Shown: piece after piece, positions 30,761-44,400 of the stretch
Layout of the letters: each line of letters starts with the position of its first letter
Position numbering within the stretch: position 1 is the first letter of the stretch
From: Symsagittifera roscoffensis
Taxonomy: Eukaryota > Xenacoelomorpha > Acoela > Convolutidae
Direction of reading: 5' to 3'
Assembly (NCBI RefSeq): GCF_963678635.1
Contig: NC_087065.1
Coordinates: 32,921,679 to 32,985,678 of the forward strand
DNA length: 64,000 nucleotides
Notes under the pieces: model-generated
The model's input: only the letters and a program-made list of their open reading frames with translations
What the model was told of the DNA's origin: nothing
The model's database searches: none
Made by a program: the position numbers and the translations under genes

Positions 30761-32291
30761 AAAAACGCGTTTCAAGTTGTGCTCATTTTGTCCTCATAAT
30801 GTAAATAAGCGCTGTATGATCTCACTGAAAAGTATTGTAAATTAAAACTTCCTATATATTTTTCGTTTTCTTGTACATATGTAAAAAGATTTTCTTTCGA
30901 CAGTTTTTATAATGAGATTTAGAAATGTCTTAGGAAAATTATTAACACATCTGAGTATTTCTTTTGATCAAACGGTACTTCATTTTAATTGCGAGAGCAA
31001 GTCACTTGTGATCGGGAAGTGACTTTTTCCCATAAGCAACTTTTCCTACAAATCTGCAAGGAACGCCATTCATTATTATGGCACTTCAACACCTATGAAG
31101 CCTCTTATTAGATTGTGTACGCGTTTGCATTGGGATCCATAGATCTGGTGCTCGAATATTGTGTTATCAAATCGGAATATTGACTTTTTTCAGCTGAACA
31201 ATTTGCTTAACAAAATCACTTAAATCATTTGTTAGTTTGATTTATGATAAATCAATTTTCCTTAGCTTCTTCAGCGCTTTTAACTTTGAGGTAACGATCA
31301 CGCCTGGGAAAACAAAATTCTTAGGTTCAAATCCGGCCCAGACCTTTTTTTTTAATTTTGCAAACTGCCTCTCTAAAAATAGTTGTCCACCTATCGTCTG
31401 TCTGTCGGTTTTTTCGGCTCAGTTGCGAAATCTCAGACTTTGCGCTGCAAGCAATTTTATTGCAGTTGTGAATGTTTTGATTTTTTACTAATATTTGTAA
31501 ATCTGACTTCCCTGCATGATTTCCTTTCTAGAGTAATGCACGTAGTGAGTGCTGTTATATAGGTCTTGGCAGTTTTTTCCGGGAGAAAGTCTTGAAATTT
31601 GTTCGCGCTCAGTTTTGATTTTTTTTGCGGTTTGACAAACTCCACTATCGAACAGCAAAAATGCAAAGGTCACGAAAAAAGTGATCCAAATGTCTTCAAT
31701 TTTGGTTAATTTAATCAAAGAAGGACTAATCAAAAAAATTTTTCGCGAAAACCAAAGAGCTTTAAGGGCTTATATATATTTTTTGAAATTCGAAAGTTTT
31801 TTTTTACGTTTTGAATTTGTACACTATCTTTACCTGTTTAATCATTGCTGCATAAGAGCGCATATTAATCAATGTATGTTACAGGAAGATTAGAGTTTAA
31901 AAAATTGTTCAGTACTTTTTGATGGCATTTTTGTGTTGGAGCTTCCGTAAAGCCAAGTATTGTCGGCTTAGTGGCCGCTCCGTAAGATATTAATCAGACT
32001 GCAAGACCCCCTTGACAATTTTTAAATACCAGTCCCCCAAAAATTTTCGACCCCCCGTGGCAAATTAAGTACCTCAAATTAAGTTAAGGACATGATATCT
32101 CGAAAAAAATGATTTCAATTTGTTCCTACTGCAGATTTCATTTCGTTAAAATCATGCTTGCTTTCAAGAAATATGTTATGTTGATTGATTATTTTTGGGC
32201 TGAATACTTTTGACGTCAATTCTCATCATATTTTTTTCTAGTAAAACACAGAAAGAGGCCCTTCACAGAAAGAGACCTGCTTCCAGGGCCA
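30761..32291. other. No gene seen; AT-rich intergenic DNA
   Basis: Frames on both strands are short and rich in Phe/Lys/Ile, as random AT-rich DNA produces. A GGTTCAAATCC phrase at 31323-31333 before a T-run resembles a tRNA B box, but no tRNA could be folded. Nothing else found. Confidence 0.5.
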
Positions 32292-32820
32292 TTTTTACAC
32301 AAGCAAAGCTTGTGTTATAGTATGAAATATCTTTTTCTTCCAACCTAAGTGTGTTCATTTTGAAAGTGTTCATTTTGATCAATAACCAGCTATTAAGTAC
32401 AGCCAATGCTAACGATATAAACACAGACTATTATATTACATATTGCAATTTAGCTTCAATGTATCACGGATCTGTAGCGTAGAGGTAGGTAAGGAGACCC
32501 AAAACATAAGAGTATTCGAACCTCGGCAAGGTCGAATGTTTTTATTGACCTTTTTCGTATACTAGTAAAAATGCGTTCGCTCTCTAATTTGAGGCATGTT
32601 AGTTGGTAAGTTTCCTTTTTTGTGCAAATTGACTGGTATATTTGTGCTAATGCGTCATAATTGGCTTGCGTCACTTAGCAATTAAGTAGACTCATAATTA
32701 GCGTGCGTCACTTAAGAAATTTTGTAGACTCTAAGTTTTAACCATTCTTTTTTCCCGGCAGCGTTATCGATCATATTTTTGCTTGTGTATGCGAAGTGCA
32801 ACTTCGCACCTGTGTAAAAA
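32292..32820. mobile_element. Possible MITE with hairpin-containing ends
   Basis: TTTTTACACA at 32292 is mirrored by TGTGTAAAAA ending at 32820. The left end holds a perfect hairpin ACACAAGCAAAGCTTGTGT (32297-32315), the right end a perfect hairpin TGCGAAGTGCAACTTCGCA (32790-32808), and GCTTGTGT at 32781 pairs with the left ACACAAGC. Inside, a 37-bp direct repeat starts at 32655 and 32692. No target-site duplication was found, which lowers confidence. Confidence 0.45.
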
Positions 32821-34520
32821 GTTGTGGTCTAAAAAATCAATGATTTTTTGGCGTTCTGATTTTTGACTTAAATTCTGTCTGCAAATAGTCTGGTCTGCGC
32901 TTATTCAAATAGCTCAGAGAAACTGTACATGCTAGGGTGGGTTATTTTTGAACTGCTCAGAGGCTGCTTTGTTACACTTGCAAGTGCCAGATTTTTTTTT
33001 CGATCGGGAACTTGAGCCGTTAACAGCTTTTCTAACATCTGTATCAATTTGGGCTTTTTTACGCTTGCCTTTAGCAGGTGTTATTAAATCGGAAAATTAT
33101 AAAATCTGCTATCGGTCACTGGTTTCTGTTATATTATCTACTGCTCCCCAGTAATTACTGATAAATATTGTATCTAACATTTGGATATCAATTTTTTATG
33201 ATGACGATTTTTCGGCTTCACTGTTGTCAATTTTTCTTGAAATTTAAGAAGTTAAGTTTATAACTTTTTCGGTGGACGTTTGTTCTTGTCAAGCTTTATC
33301 AAATTCAAAGTTTGACTTTTTCAAGTCCTCAACTGGCTCAAAAAAAACTGAATGATTTTGCTGACCGACATATCAGGTCAACAGAAGTATTTTGAGCACA
33401 TCTGGGTTTTAAATTCCCATTTAATTTTAATTTTTGCTTATGTGGTCTGTACTTTTCCCTTTTTCTTACTTAAACTGTTAATGTGGCTTTCAAAGGTTTT
33501 GGCTTATCTAATATCGTTGGGCTGCCTCAAATCATGTCATTGGACGAGTGGCAGTAGTTTTTCAATCGTGCGTGTGCTCTGGTGTCTTGTGAATTCTGTA
33601 AGTTTCGAGTTTCATGTTTTTTTTTGTAGCTGAAGTATTTCGTGATTGATTTCTTCAGCTCAGCGAGCGTCTACCCAAAAGTTGTCCACTTGTTGCCGGC
33701 TCATAAGTTTTTATGTTTTTTGCTAGCCTTTAGTTTTCTCCGCGTGTTTCCTCAAAATATTTTTTTTGACAGAAAGTAAGAAATTTGTATTGTGATAGAC
33801 CTTGTTTTCGATACCTTTTTCTGATTCTTTTTTTTCGACTAAGTGGCACAGGTCTAACTCGGCAAGCTTACCATTCTATGTTTGTGATGATCGCAAGTGG
33901 TGTGTTGCTCCCTTTTGCCCACGTTCATTTTTTGGTATCGCTGTGAGTTTAGTATAAACTTTTCAGTAATCTTTTACATTTTCTGTAAATTTTCGTTTTC
34001 ATTCCGCTCAAAATTTACCTGCAAAGGTCTCACACAATTTTGTCATTTTTTACAAATTATTCTTTGAGCAATTATTCACTTTTTTCTTGGATGGTTTTGT
34101 ATTGCTTTTTAACGTATAAAGGAAATTTCAAATATTTCAAAAATTTCAAATATGTCTTCAAGAAGAAAAAAAAAGTACAAGCTTTTCGTTTCTCTGTCCC
34201 GACCGGGGCATTCCAGTCTTGACTTGAGCTCCATAAAGGTTTAATTTTAAAAAATTTCAAATAGAAAAAGTTGTTGCTTTTTAGAGTAGACTGATGGGAG
34301 ATATACGATCTATGCAGATGAAAGGCGTATTCTTTGAATAATTTTATGTTAATAAAGCCAGTCATAGGAAAAATTGTAGCAATGTTTGCTTCCGTCCTAA
34401 CCTTCTGTGCTAGATATAGTGCAATTGCCCCTCTTTCTTACGCCTTTTTGAAATTTCTAATTTTTTTTTCAATGTTTTTCCAATTTCTAAATGAATAGGA
34501 ATTTAGTATTTAGTAAGAGG
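32821..34520. other. No gene seen; AT-rich intergenic DNA
   Basis: T-rich stretches dominate. The short frames at 32948-33154 and 33352-33633 are Phe/Leu-rich without motifs and are unlikely to be genes. Confidence 0.5.
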
Positions 34521-34700
34521 ATGATCCACGAGTGCCAACAGTCGCTTAGGATTTTGAATAAAGAAACGGAGCTGAAATACTGATGCGTTGAGCTCTACTG
34601 GAATGAACTTGAACGAGTCATAATCATGCAGCAGAAAGTTGTGCCGGACGAATGACGAGACTCCACTTTATTGAGCATTAGAGATTCATTGCAATGAAAA
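34521..34700 (+). pseudogene. Coding-like remnant of unknown origin
   Basis: From the ATG at 34521 one frame reads as plausible helical, charged protein for about 55 codons, broken only by three TGA codons (the first at 34581). The stretch is richer in G+C than its surroundings. It ends just before the satellite array. I do not recognise a family. It could be an exon remnant or an element fragment. Confidence 0.3.
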
Positions 34701-34807
34701 TCACTGTGCTAACGGTCCCAACGTAAACGAGGAAAGAAAAAATTTATCAGGAGTTACAGATCAATGAATTCATGAAAAGCAGAGTAAAAAGGCGACGCTA
34801 GAAAATT

Positions 34808-34823
34808 ACACCACATAGTGATT
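34808..34823 (+). repeat. Left copy of the 16-bp array-flanking direct repeat
   Basis: ACACCACATAGTGATT, identical to 59595-59610 at the other end of the array. It could be a target-site duplication or a duplication breakpoint. Confidence 0.85.
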
Positions 34824-34825
34824 CT

Positions 34826-35045
34826 TTTCCAAAGTTTTTATACACATTCCAATGTTTTTTCAATCTTTTCCAATGTTTTTATACACTTTCCAATGTTCCA
34901 ATGTTTTTTATCGTTTCCAATGTTTTAATACACCTCCCAATGTTTTTAAAATCTTTTTCAATGTTTTTTATACGCCTTCCAAGTTTTTTTAAATCTTTTC
35001 CAATGTTTTTATACACCTTTCAATGTTTTTTTTTGATATTTTCCA
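34826..35045 (+). repeat. Left flanking minisatellite, about 21-bp half-units
   Basis: Copies of CCAATGTTTTT alternate between TTATACACCTT- and AAATCTTTT-type linkers, giving a dimer of about 42 bp. It leads directly into the first long unit. The same minisatellite closes the array on the right. Confidence 0.9.
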
Positions 35046-37812
35046 ATCTTATATATTAAATGAAAGTCGGAAATCGCTATGGACGCAATGTTTAACTGAA
35101 GGCAATGTTCTAGTATTGTCGAATGCAACGTTTAAAAAAAATTTTAGGCTTAACGTTAAAGAGAAGGCCAAGAATGTTCTGGAACTTTCAAATTTTCTTA
35201 ACTTTTAAATTTGGCAGTGCCTGTTCATTTTTTCATTTCACCGAGTGATTTCATTGTGAACCGAATCAACTAAAAACAGCAACCGCCTTGCAAGAAAAAA
35301 CTAACTTTTTGCAAACTGATTTACGCTATGAAATATATTGAAATATTTCTAAGTTTCATCGCTTGCAAAGCTTGCTTAGAAAAACATAAAGTTTCGCCTT
35401 CCGATTTGCTTCATGAAACTTTTAAAAGTATTTCGAAGTTTCATAGTTTGCTAAGAAAAACATAAATTTTCTGCCAATCGATTTGCTCGATGAAAAAATT
35501 TGAAATATTTCATAGTTTCATTGCTTAAATTTCTTGCTCGGAAAAAAATTAATTTTCGCAAACCGAATTAGTCCATAAAAAACTTGGAATATTTCAAATT
35601 TTCGTAGCTGGAATAGCTTGCATAAAAAAATCCTAACTGTTGCGAACCGATTCCTTCGATGTTATATCTCGAAATATTTCAAAATATCATAGCTGTAATA
35701 GCTTATTTAGAAAATTTAAACTTTTCGCGAACCACAACAGTCGAAAGAATTCATAGCTGGAATAGCTTGCTTAGAAAACTTAAACATTTTGCAAACCGAT
35801 TCAGTGTACGAATGAACGTAAAATGCTTCAAATTTTTGTGGCTTGAATAGCTTGCTTAGAAAAATTTAAACTTTTCATGAACCGATTCTCTCTTAAAATT
35901 TCGAAGCTTTTATAGCTGGCTCAAGATAAGTTTTTTTTAAACTGATTCCCTTCATGAAATAACTTCATTTATTTATAAGTTTTGAAGTTTGAATAGCTTG
36001 CCCATGCAAAATGTTTCGAGAACCATTTCGTCTTATAAAATATCTTAAAATATTTCAAAGTTTCATTCCTGAAGTAGTTTTCCTGGAAAATTTTAATATT
36101 TTCTCCATCTGGTTCGCTTCATGAAATAATTTGAAACTATTTTTTTTTAATTTCATAGCTTGAAAAGGCTTGCTTCGAAAATCTTGCAATATTTCGCGTC
36201 TTGGTTTGGTCTAAGAATTAACTTGAAATTTTTCCAAGTTTCGTCATTAGTTCTCTTAGCAAAACTGAAGTTTCACAAATGGTTTCGGCCTCAACAACAA
36301 CTTGAAATATTTCAAATTTTTGCAGCTTCAATAACTTGCCTTAGGGTAACTTGATCTGATTTGCTCTATGACAAACTTGAAAAGCATGCTTACGAAAAAC
36401 AAGAAGATTCCTTGCTTTACTACCTTGCATAGAAATCTTTAGTTTTTGGCAAAACGATTCGGTCAATGAAAGTGCTTGAAATTTTTAAGTTTCAGCGGTT
36501 GAATAGTTCCAATAAAAAACTTCAATTTTTTGCTATCCGATTTCTTTTAAAAAATAACTTCAGGTAACACGAAAATTCAATGTTTTGCCAACTGATTCGC
36601 TCTATGAAACAAACCTGCATTTTTTTTTAACTCTGAAAACCAACATGAAATATTTCTAAGTTTTATAGCGTGAATTGCTCCAATGGAAAAACCAAAAGTT
36701 TTTGCTATGCAATTCCTTTTATGAAATAAACTAAAAAACTTCAAATTTTCACTGCTTGAAAAGTTTGCTTAAGAAAAATGTGTTTTTTTTCGCGGACTGG
36801 TCCGCTCTATGGATTAACTTGAATTATTTCAAAATTGCATCGTTCGAATGGCTTCAATAGGAAAACGTCAGCTTTTCGCGAACCGGTTGAATCTGAAGTA
36901 ACTTAGAGTGCTTCAAAGTTTCACAGCTTGAATAGCTTGCTTAAAAAAAAACTTGATTTTGCGCGGACTGATTCGCTCTATGAAATGAGTTGGAGCATTT
37001 CATTTTTTTTCGCCAAACAGTTTGCACAGAAAAACTTGTTTTTTCATAATCAATTCGATCTGTGAAATAACTTGAAGTATTTTAGAGTATCATTGCTTGA
37101 ATGGCTCCTCTATAAAAATTTACTGTTGTCCGATTAACTTCATGAAATAACTTGAACTGTTTCAAAGTTTCATCACTTGAATGTTTTCATTATAAACTTT
37201 TTCGCTATCCGAATTGTTTCCCTGCAAAAGTTTTCGCTACCCGTTTTGCTTCGCTGTTTTTCAAAGAATCATAGCTTAAATAGCTTGCTCAGAAAATTTG
37301 AACTTTTGGTAAACTGATTTGCTCTATGAAATAATTTGAAGTATTTCGAAATTTCATCGATTGAATGACTGAAATGGAATTTTTTTTTCGCTAACTAATT
37401 AAGTCTGAAATAACTTAGAATTCGAATAGCTTGCTCAAGAAGTACTCGATTTTTTGTAGATTGATCCACTTTGTAAAATAAGTTGAAACGTTTTAAAGTT
37501 GTTTGCTCAATAGTTTGCATAGAATTCTATGATTTTTCTACAAGCCAGTTCGATATATGAAATAACTTAGAAATATTCAAATTTTCATTCATTTCGAGAT
37601 TCAAATCGCTTCATGAAATAGTTTGAAACATTTGAAAGTTTCGTAGCTGCAACAGCTTGCTTAGAAAAATGAAAAATTTTCCCAGACCGATTTATTTTGA
37701 ACTTTTTCAGACCAATCTACGATACGGCTTAAATTGAAATTGTCCGAAGTTTTTTTTCTTGAATAGTTTGATCAGATTAACAACTAGTTTTTTGCGAGCT
37801 GATTGATTATTG
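35046..37812 (+). repeat. Long satellite unit L1, about 2.8 kb
   Basis: First long unit, from CCAATCTTATATATTAAATG to the GAGACGGGCTTGCTAG landmark at 37813. It consists of many diverged subrepeats of about 77-95 bp, each with an AACTTGAAATATTTCAAAGT-like core, a CTTGAATAGCTTGCTTAGAA block and an ACCGATTYGCT block. It is more diverged from L2 and L3 than those are from each other. No coding capacity: the short frames are by-products of the repeat. Confidence 0.9.
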
Positions 37813-40800
37813 GAGACGGGCTTGCTAGTGATTTTAACACCTTTCCATGTTTTTTTTCTCTTTTCCAATCTTATATATTGAATGAAAGTCGGAATTCGCT
37901 ATGGACGCAATGTTTAACTGAAGGCATTTGTTTAACTGAAGGCATGTTTTAGCATTGTCAACTGCAAGGTTTGAAAAAAATTTTGTAAACTTTCAAATTT
38001 GGCAGTGCCTGTCCGTTTTTTTCGAAAGTTTGCCTTCACCTAGTGATTTCATCTGGAAACGAATCAACTAAAAACAGCAACCTCCTTGCTAGAAAAACTA
38101 ACTGTTTGCAAATTGATTTGCGCTATGAAATATTTCGAATTACTTCAAAAATTTATCGCTTGCGCAGCTTGCTTAGAAAAACATAAAATCTCGCTATCCG
38201 ATTTGCTTCATGAAACTTTTCAAAATATTTCATAGTTTGCTCAGAAAAAAAACAATAGATCTGTGAAATAACTTGAAATATTTCAGAGTATCATTGCTTG
38301 AACGTCTTGTATATAAAAATTTACTGTTGTCGGTTTACTTCATGAAATAATTTGAACTATTTCAAAGTTTCATCACTTGAATGTTTTCAATTAAAATTTT
38401 CGTTATCCGATTTGCTTCCCTGTTAAAGTTATCGCTACCCGATTTGCTTCGCTGTGTTTCAAAGAATCATAGCTTAAATGGCTTGCTCAGAAAAGTTTGA
38501 TTTTTTGGAAATTTGATTTGTTCTGTGAAAATTTGAAATATTTGGAAATTTCATCGATTGAATGACTGAAATAGAATTTTTTTTCGCTAACTGATTAAGT
38601 CTGAAATAACTTAGAATTTGAATAGCTTGCACAAGAAGTACTCGATTTATCGCAGATTGATCCACTTTGTAAAATAAAATGAACTGTTTTAAAGTTGTTT
38701 GCTCAGAAGTTTGCATAGAAACCTATGATTTTTCTACAAACCAGTTCGATATATAAAATAACTTAGAAATATTCAATTTTTCATTCATTTCGACATTCAA
38801 ATCGCTTCATGAAACATTTTGAAACTTTTGAAAGTTTAGCTGCAACAGCTTGCTTAGAAAAATTAAAAATTTTCCCAGACCGATTTATTTTATTGAACTT
38901 TTTCAGACCAATCTACGATACGGCTTAAATTGAAATTGTCCGAAGTTTTCTTTCTTGAATAGTTTGATCAGATTCACAACTAATTTTTTGCGAGCTGATT
39001 CATTATTCGAGACGGGCTTGCTAGTGATTTTTACACCTTTCCATGTTTTTTTTCTCTTCCAATCTTTTATATTGAATGAAAGTCGGAATTCGCTATGGAC
39101 GCAATGTTTAACTGAAGGCAATGTTTTAGCATTGTCGACTGCAAGGTTCGAAAAAATTTTTAGGCTTAACGTTTAAAAGAAGGCCAAAATTGTTGTAGAA
39201 CTTTCAAATTTTGTTAACTTCTAAATTTGGCAGTGCCTGTCCGTTTTTTCGAAATTTTGCTTTCACCTAGTGATTTCTTTTGGAAACGAATCAACTAAAA
39301 ACAGCAACCTTCTTGCTAGAAAAAACTAACTGTTTGAAAATTGATTTGCGCTATGAAATGTTTCGAAATATTTCAAAAATTTATCGCTTGCGCAGCTTGC
39401 TTAGAAAAACATAAAATTTCGCTATCCGATTTGCTTCACGAAATTTTTCAAAATATTTCATAGTTTGCTTAGAAAAATAGATCTGTGAAATAACTTGAAA
39501 TAATTCAGAGTATCATTGCTTGAATGGCTTGTATATAAAAATTTACTGTTGTCCGGTTAACTTCATGAAATAATTTGAACTTTTTCAAAGTTTCATCACT
39601 TGAATGTTTTCAATAGAAAAAATTTTCGTTCACCGATTTGCTTCCCTGCTAAAGTTATCGCTACCCGATTTGCTTCGCTGTGTTTCAAAGAATCATAGCT
39701 TAAATAGCTTGCTCAGAAAAATTTGAATTTTTGGAAAATTGATTTGTTCTGTGAAAATTTGAAATATTTGGAAATTTCATCAATTGAATGACTGAAATAG
39801 AATTTTTTTTCGCTAACTGATTAAGTCTGAAATTTTTTTGAATTGAAATAGCTTGCTCAAGAAGTACTCGATTTTTCGCAGATTGATCTACTTTGTAAAA
39901 TAAAATGAAACGTTTTAAAGTTGTTTGCTGAAAAGTTTGCATAGAAACCTATGATTTTTCTACAAACCAGTTCGATGTATAAATTAACTTAGAAATTTTC
40001 AAATTTTCATTCATTTCGACATTCAAATCGCTTCATGAAACAGTTTGAAACATTTGAAAGTGTCTTAGCTGCAACAGCTTGCTTAGAAAAATTAAAAATT
40101 TTCCCAGACCGATTTGTTTTATTGAACTTTTTCAGACCAATCTACGATACGGCTTAAATTGAAATTGTCCGAAATTTTCTTTCTTGAATAGTTTGATCAG
40201 ATTAACAACTAATTTTTTGCGAGCTGATTGATTATTCGAGACGGGCTTGCTAGTGATTTTTACACCTTTCCATGTTTTTTTTTCTCTTTTCCAATCTTAT
40301 ATATTGAATGAAAGTCGGAATTCGCTATGGACGCAAAGTTTAACTGAAGGCAATGTTTTAGCATTGTCGACTGCAAGGTTCGAAAAAAATTTTAGGCTGA
40401 ACGTTTAAAAGAAGGCCAAGATTGTTGTAGAACTTTCAAATTTTGTTAACTTCTAAATTTGGCAGTGCCTGCCCGTTTTTTTCGAAATTTTGCCTTCACC
40501 TAGTGATTTCATTTGGAAACGAATCAACTAAAAACAGCAACCTTCTTGCTAGAAAAAACTAACTGTTTGCAAATTGATTTGCGCTATGAATTATTTCGAA
40601 GTATTTCAAAAATTTATTGCTTGCGCAGCTTGCTTAGAAAAACATAAAATTTCGCTATCCGATTTGCTTCACGAAACTTTTCAAAATATTTCATAATTTG
40701 CTTAGAAAAATAGATCTGTGAAATAACTTGAAATATTTCAGAGTATCATTGCTTGAATGGCTTGTATATAAAAATTTACTGTTGTCCTGTTAACTTCATG

Positions 40801-41466
40801 AAATAATTTGAACTTTTTCAAAGTTTCATCACTTGAATGTTTTCAAAAGAAAACATTTTCGTTATCCGATTTGCTTCCCTGCTTAAGTTATCGCTACCCG
40901 ATTTGCTTCGCTGTGTTTCAAAGAATCATAGCTTAAATAGCTTGCTCAGAAAAATTTGAATTTTTGGAAAATTGATTTGTTCTGTGAAAGTTTCAAATAC
41001 TTGGAAATTTCATCGATTGAATCACTGAAATAGATTTTTTTTTTCGCTAACTGATCAAGTCTGAAATAACTTAGAATTTGAATAGCTTGCACAAGAAGTA
41101 CTCGATTTATCGCAGATTGATCCACTTTGTAAAATAAATTGAACTGTTTTAAAGTTGTTTGCTCGAAAGTTTGCATAGAAACCTATGATTTTTCTACAAA
41201 CCAGTTCGATAAATGAAATAACTTAGAAATATTCAAATTTTCATTCATTTCGCCATTGAAATCGCTTCATGAAATAGTTTGAAATATTTCAAAGTTTCTT
41301 AGCTGCAACAGCTTGCTTAGAAAAATTACAAATTTTCCCAGACCGATTTTTTTAAACTTTTTCAAGCCAATCTACGATACGGCTTCAATTGAAATTGTCC
41401 GAAGTTTTTTTCTTGAATAGTTTGATCAGATTAACAACTAATTTTATGGCAGCTGATTGATTATTG
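37813..41466 (+). repeat. Short satellite units S1-S3
   Basis: Landmarks at 37813, 39009, 40238 and 41467 give units of 1196, 1229 and 1229 bp. Each is L with about 1.6 kb removed. S1 has a 28-bp-scale internal loss plus an 18-bp duplication (TTTAACTGAAGGCATTTG-like near 37913). L1, S1 and S2 close with TTTTTTGCGAGC before the landmark, and S3 switches to TTTTATGGCAGC. Confidence 0.93.
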
Positions 41467-44400
41467 GAGACGGGTTTGCTAGTGATTTATACACCTTTCA
41501 ATTTTTTTCCCTCTTTTCCAATCTTATATATTGAATGAAAGTCGGAATTCGCTATGGACGCAATGTTTAACTGAAGGCAATGTTTTAGCATTGTCGACTG
41601 TAAGGCTTAAAAAATTTTTTAGGCTTAACGTTTAAAAGAAGGCCAAGATTGTTGTAGAACTTTCAAGTTGTGTAAACTTTCAAAGTTGGCAGTGCCTGTC
41701 CGTTTTTTCGAAATCTTGCCTTCACCTAGTGATTTTATTTGGAAACGAATCAACTAAAAACTGCAACCTTCTTGCTAGAAAAAACTAACTGTTTGCAAAT
41801 TGATTTGCGCTATGAAATATTTCGAAATATTTCAAAAATTTATCGCTTGCGCAGCTTGCTTAGAAAAACTTAAAATTTCGCTATCCGATTTGCTTCACGA
41901 AACTTTTCAAAGTATTTCATAGTTTGCTTAGAAAAACATAGATCTGTGAAATAACTTGAAATATTTCAGAGTAGCATTGCTTGAATGGCTTGTATATAAA
42001 AATTTACTGTTGTCCGGTTAACTTCATGAAATAATTTGAACTATTTCAAAATTTCATCACTTGAATGTTTTCAATAGAAAAAATTTTCGTTATCCGATTT
42101 GCTTCCCTGCTAAAGTTATCGCTACCCGATTTGCTTCGCTGTGTTTCAAAGAATCATAGCTTAAATAGCTTGCTCAGAAAAGTTTGAATTTTTGGAAAAT
42201 TGATTTGTTCTGTGAAAATTTGAAATATTTGGAATTTTCATCGATTGAATGACTGAATTAGAATTTTTTTCGCGAACTGATTAAATCTGAACTAACTTAG
42301 AATTTGAATAGCTTGCACAAGAAGTACTCGATTTTTTGCAGATTGATCCACTTTCTAAAATAAAATCAAACGTTTCAAAGTTGTTTGCTCGAAAGTTTGC
42401 ATAGAAACCTATGATTTTTCTACAAACCAGTTCGATATATGAAATAACTTAGAAATATTCAAATTTTCATTCATTTCGCCATTCAAATCGCTTCATGAAA
42501 TAGTTTGAAATATTTCAAAGTTTCTTAGCTGCGACAACATGCTTAGAAAAATTACAAATTTACCAAACCGATTTATTTTATTGAACTTTTTCAGGCCAAT
42601 CTACGATACGGCTTCAATTGAAATTGTCCGAAGTTTTTTTTCTTGAATAGTTTGATCAGATTAACAACTAATTTTATGGCAGCTGATTGATTATTTGAGA
42701 CGGGCTTGCTAGTGATTTATACACCATTCGTTTTTTTCCCTCTTTTCCAATCTTATATATTAAATGAAAGTCGGATTTCGCTATGGATGCAATGTTTAAC
42801 TGAAGGCAATCTTTTAGCATTGTCGAATGCAACGTTTAAAAAATTTTTTAGGCTTAACGTTTAAGAGAAGGCCAAGAATATTCTGGAACTTCCAAATTTT
42901 CTTAAGTTTTAAATTTGGCAGTGCCTGTACATTTTTTCGAAATTTTACCTTCACCGAGTGATTTTATTCTGAACTGAATCAACTAAAAACAGCAACCTTC
43001 TTGCTAGAAAAAACTAACTGTTTGCAAATTGATTTGCGCTATGAAATATTTCGAAATATTTCAAAAATTTATCGCTTGCGCAGCTTGCTTAGAAAAACAT
43101 AAAATTTCGCTATCCTATTTGCTTCACGAAACTTTTCAAAATATTTCATAGTTTGCTTAGAAAAATAGATCTGTGAAATGACCTGAAATATTTCAGAGTA
43201 TCATTGCTTGAATGGCTTGTATATAAAAATTTACTGTTGTCCGGTTAACTTCATGAAATAATTTGAACTTTTTCAAAGTTTCATCACTTGAATGTTTTCA
43301 ATAGAAAAAATTTTCGTTATCCGATTTGCTTCCCTGCTAAAGTTATCGCTACCCGATTTGCTTCGCTGTGTTTCAAAGAATCATAGCTCAATTAGCTTGC
43401 TCAGAAAAGTTTGAATTTTTGGAAAATTGATTTGTTCTGTGAAAATTTGGAATATTTGGAAATTTCATCGATTGAATGACTGAAATAGATTTTTTTTTCG
43501 CTAACTGATTAAGTCTGAAATAACTTAGAATTTGAATAGCTTGCACAAGAAGTACTCGATTTTTTGTAGATTGATCCACTTTGTAAAATAAAATCAAACG
43601 TTTTAAAGTTGTTTGCTCGAAAGTTTGCATAGAAACCTATGATTTTTCTACAAACCAGTTCGATATATGAAATAACTTAGAAATATTCAAATTTTCATTC
43701 ATTTCACCATTGAAATCGCTTCATGAAATAGTTTGAAATATTTCAAAGTTTCTGAGCTGCGACAGCATGCTTAGAAAAATTACAAATTTACCAAACCGAT
43801 TTATTTTATTGAACTTTTTCAGGCCAATCTACGATACGGCTTCAATTGAAATTGTCCGAAGTTTTTTTCTTGAATAGTTTGATCAGATTAACAACTAATT
43901 TTATGGCAGCTGATTGATTATTTGAGACGGGCTTGCTAGTGATTTATACACCATTCGTTTTTTTTCCTCTTTTCCAATCTTATATATTAAATGAAAGTCG
44001 GATTTCGCTATGGATGCAATGTTTAACTGAAGGCAATCTTTTAGCATTGTCGAATGCAACGTTTAAAAAATTTTTTAGGCTTAACGCTTAAGAGAAGGCC
44101 AAGAATATTCTGGAACTTCCAAATTTTCTTAAGTTTTAAATTTGGCAGTGCCTGTACATTTTTTCGAAATTTTACCTTCACCGAGTGATTTTATTCTGAA
44201 CTGAATCAACTAAAAACAGCAACCTTCTTGCTAGAAAAAACTAACTGTTTGCAAATTGATTTGCGCTATGAAATATTTCGAAATATTTCAAAAATTTATC
44301 GCTTGCGCAGCTTGCTTAGAAAAACATAAAATTTCGCTATCCTATTTGCTTCACGAAACTTTTCAAAATATTTCATAGTTTGCTTAGAAAAATAGATCTG

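Noticed and set aside
31323-31350. GGTTCAAATCC followed by a T-run, resembling a tRNA B box with Pol III terminator
   Set aside because: No matching A box, anticodon arm or acceptor stem upstream.
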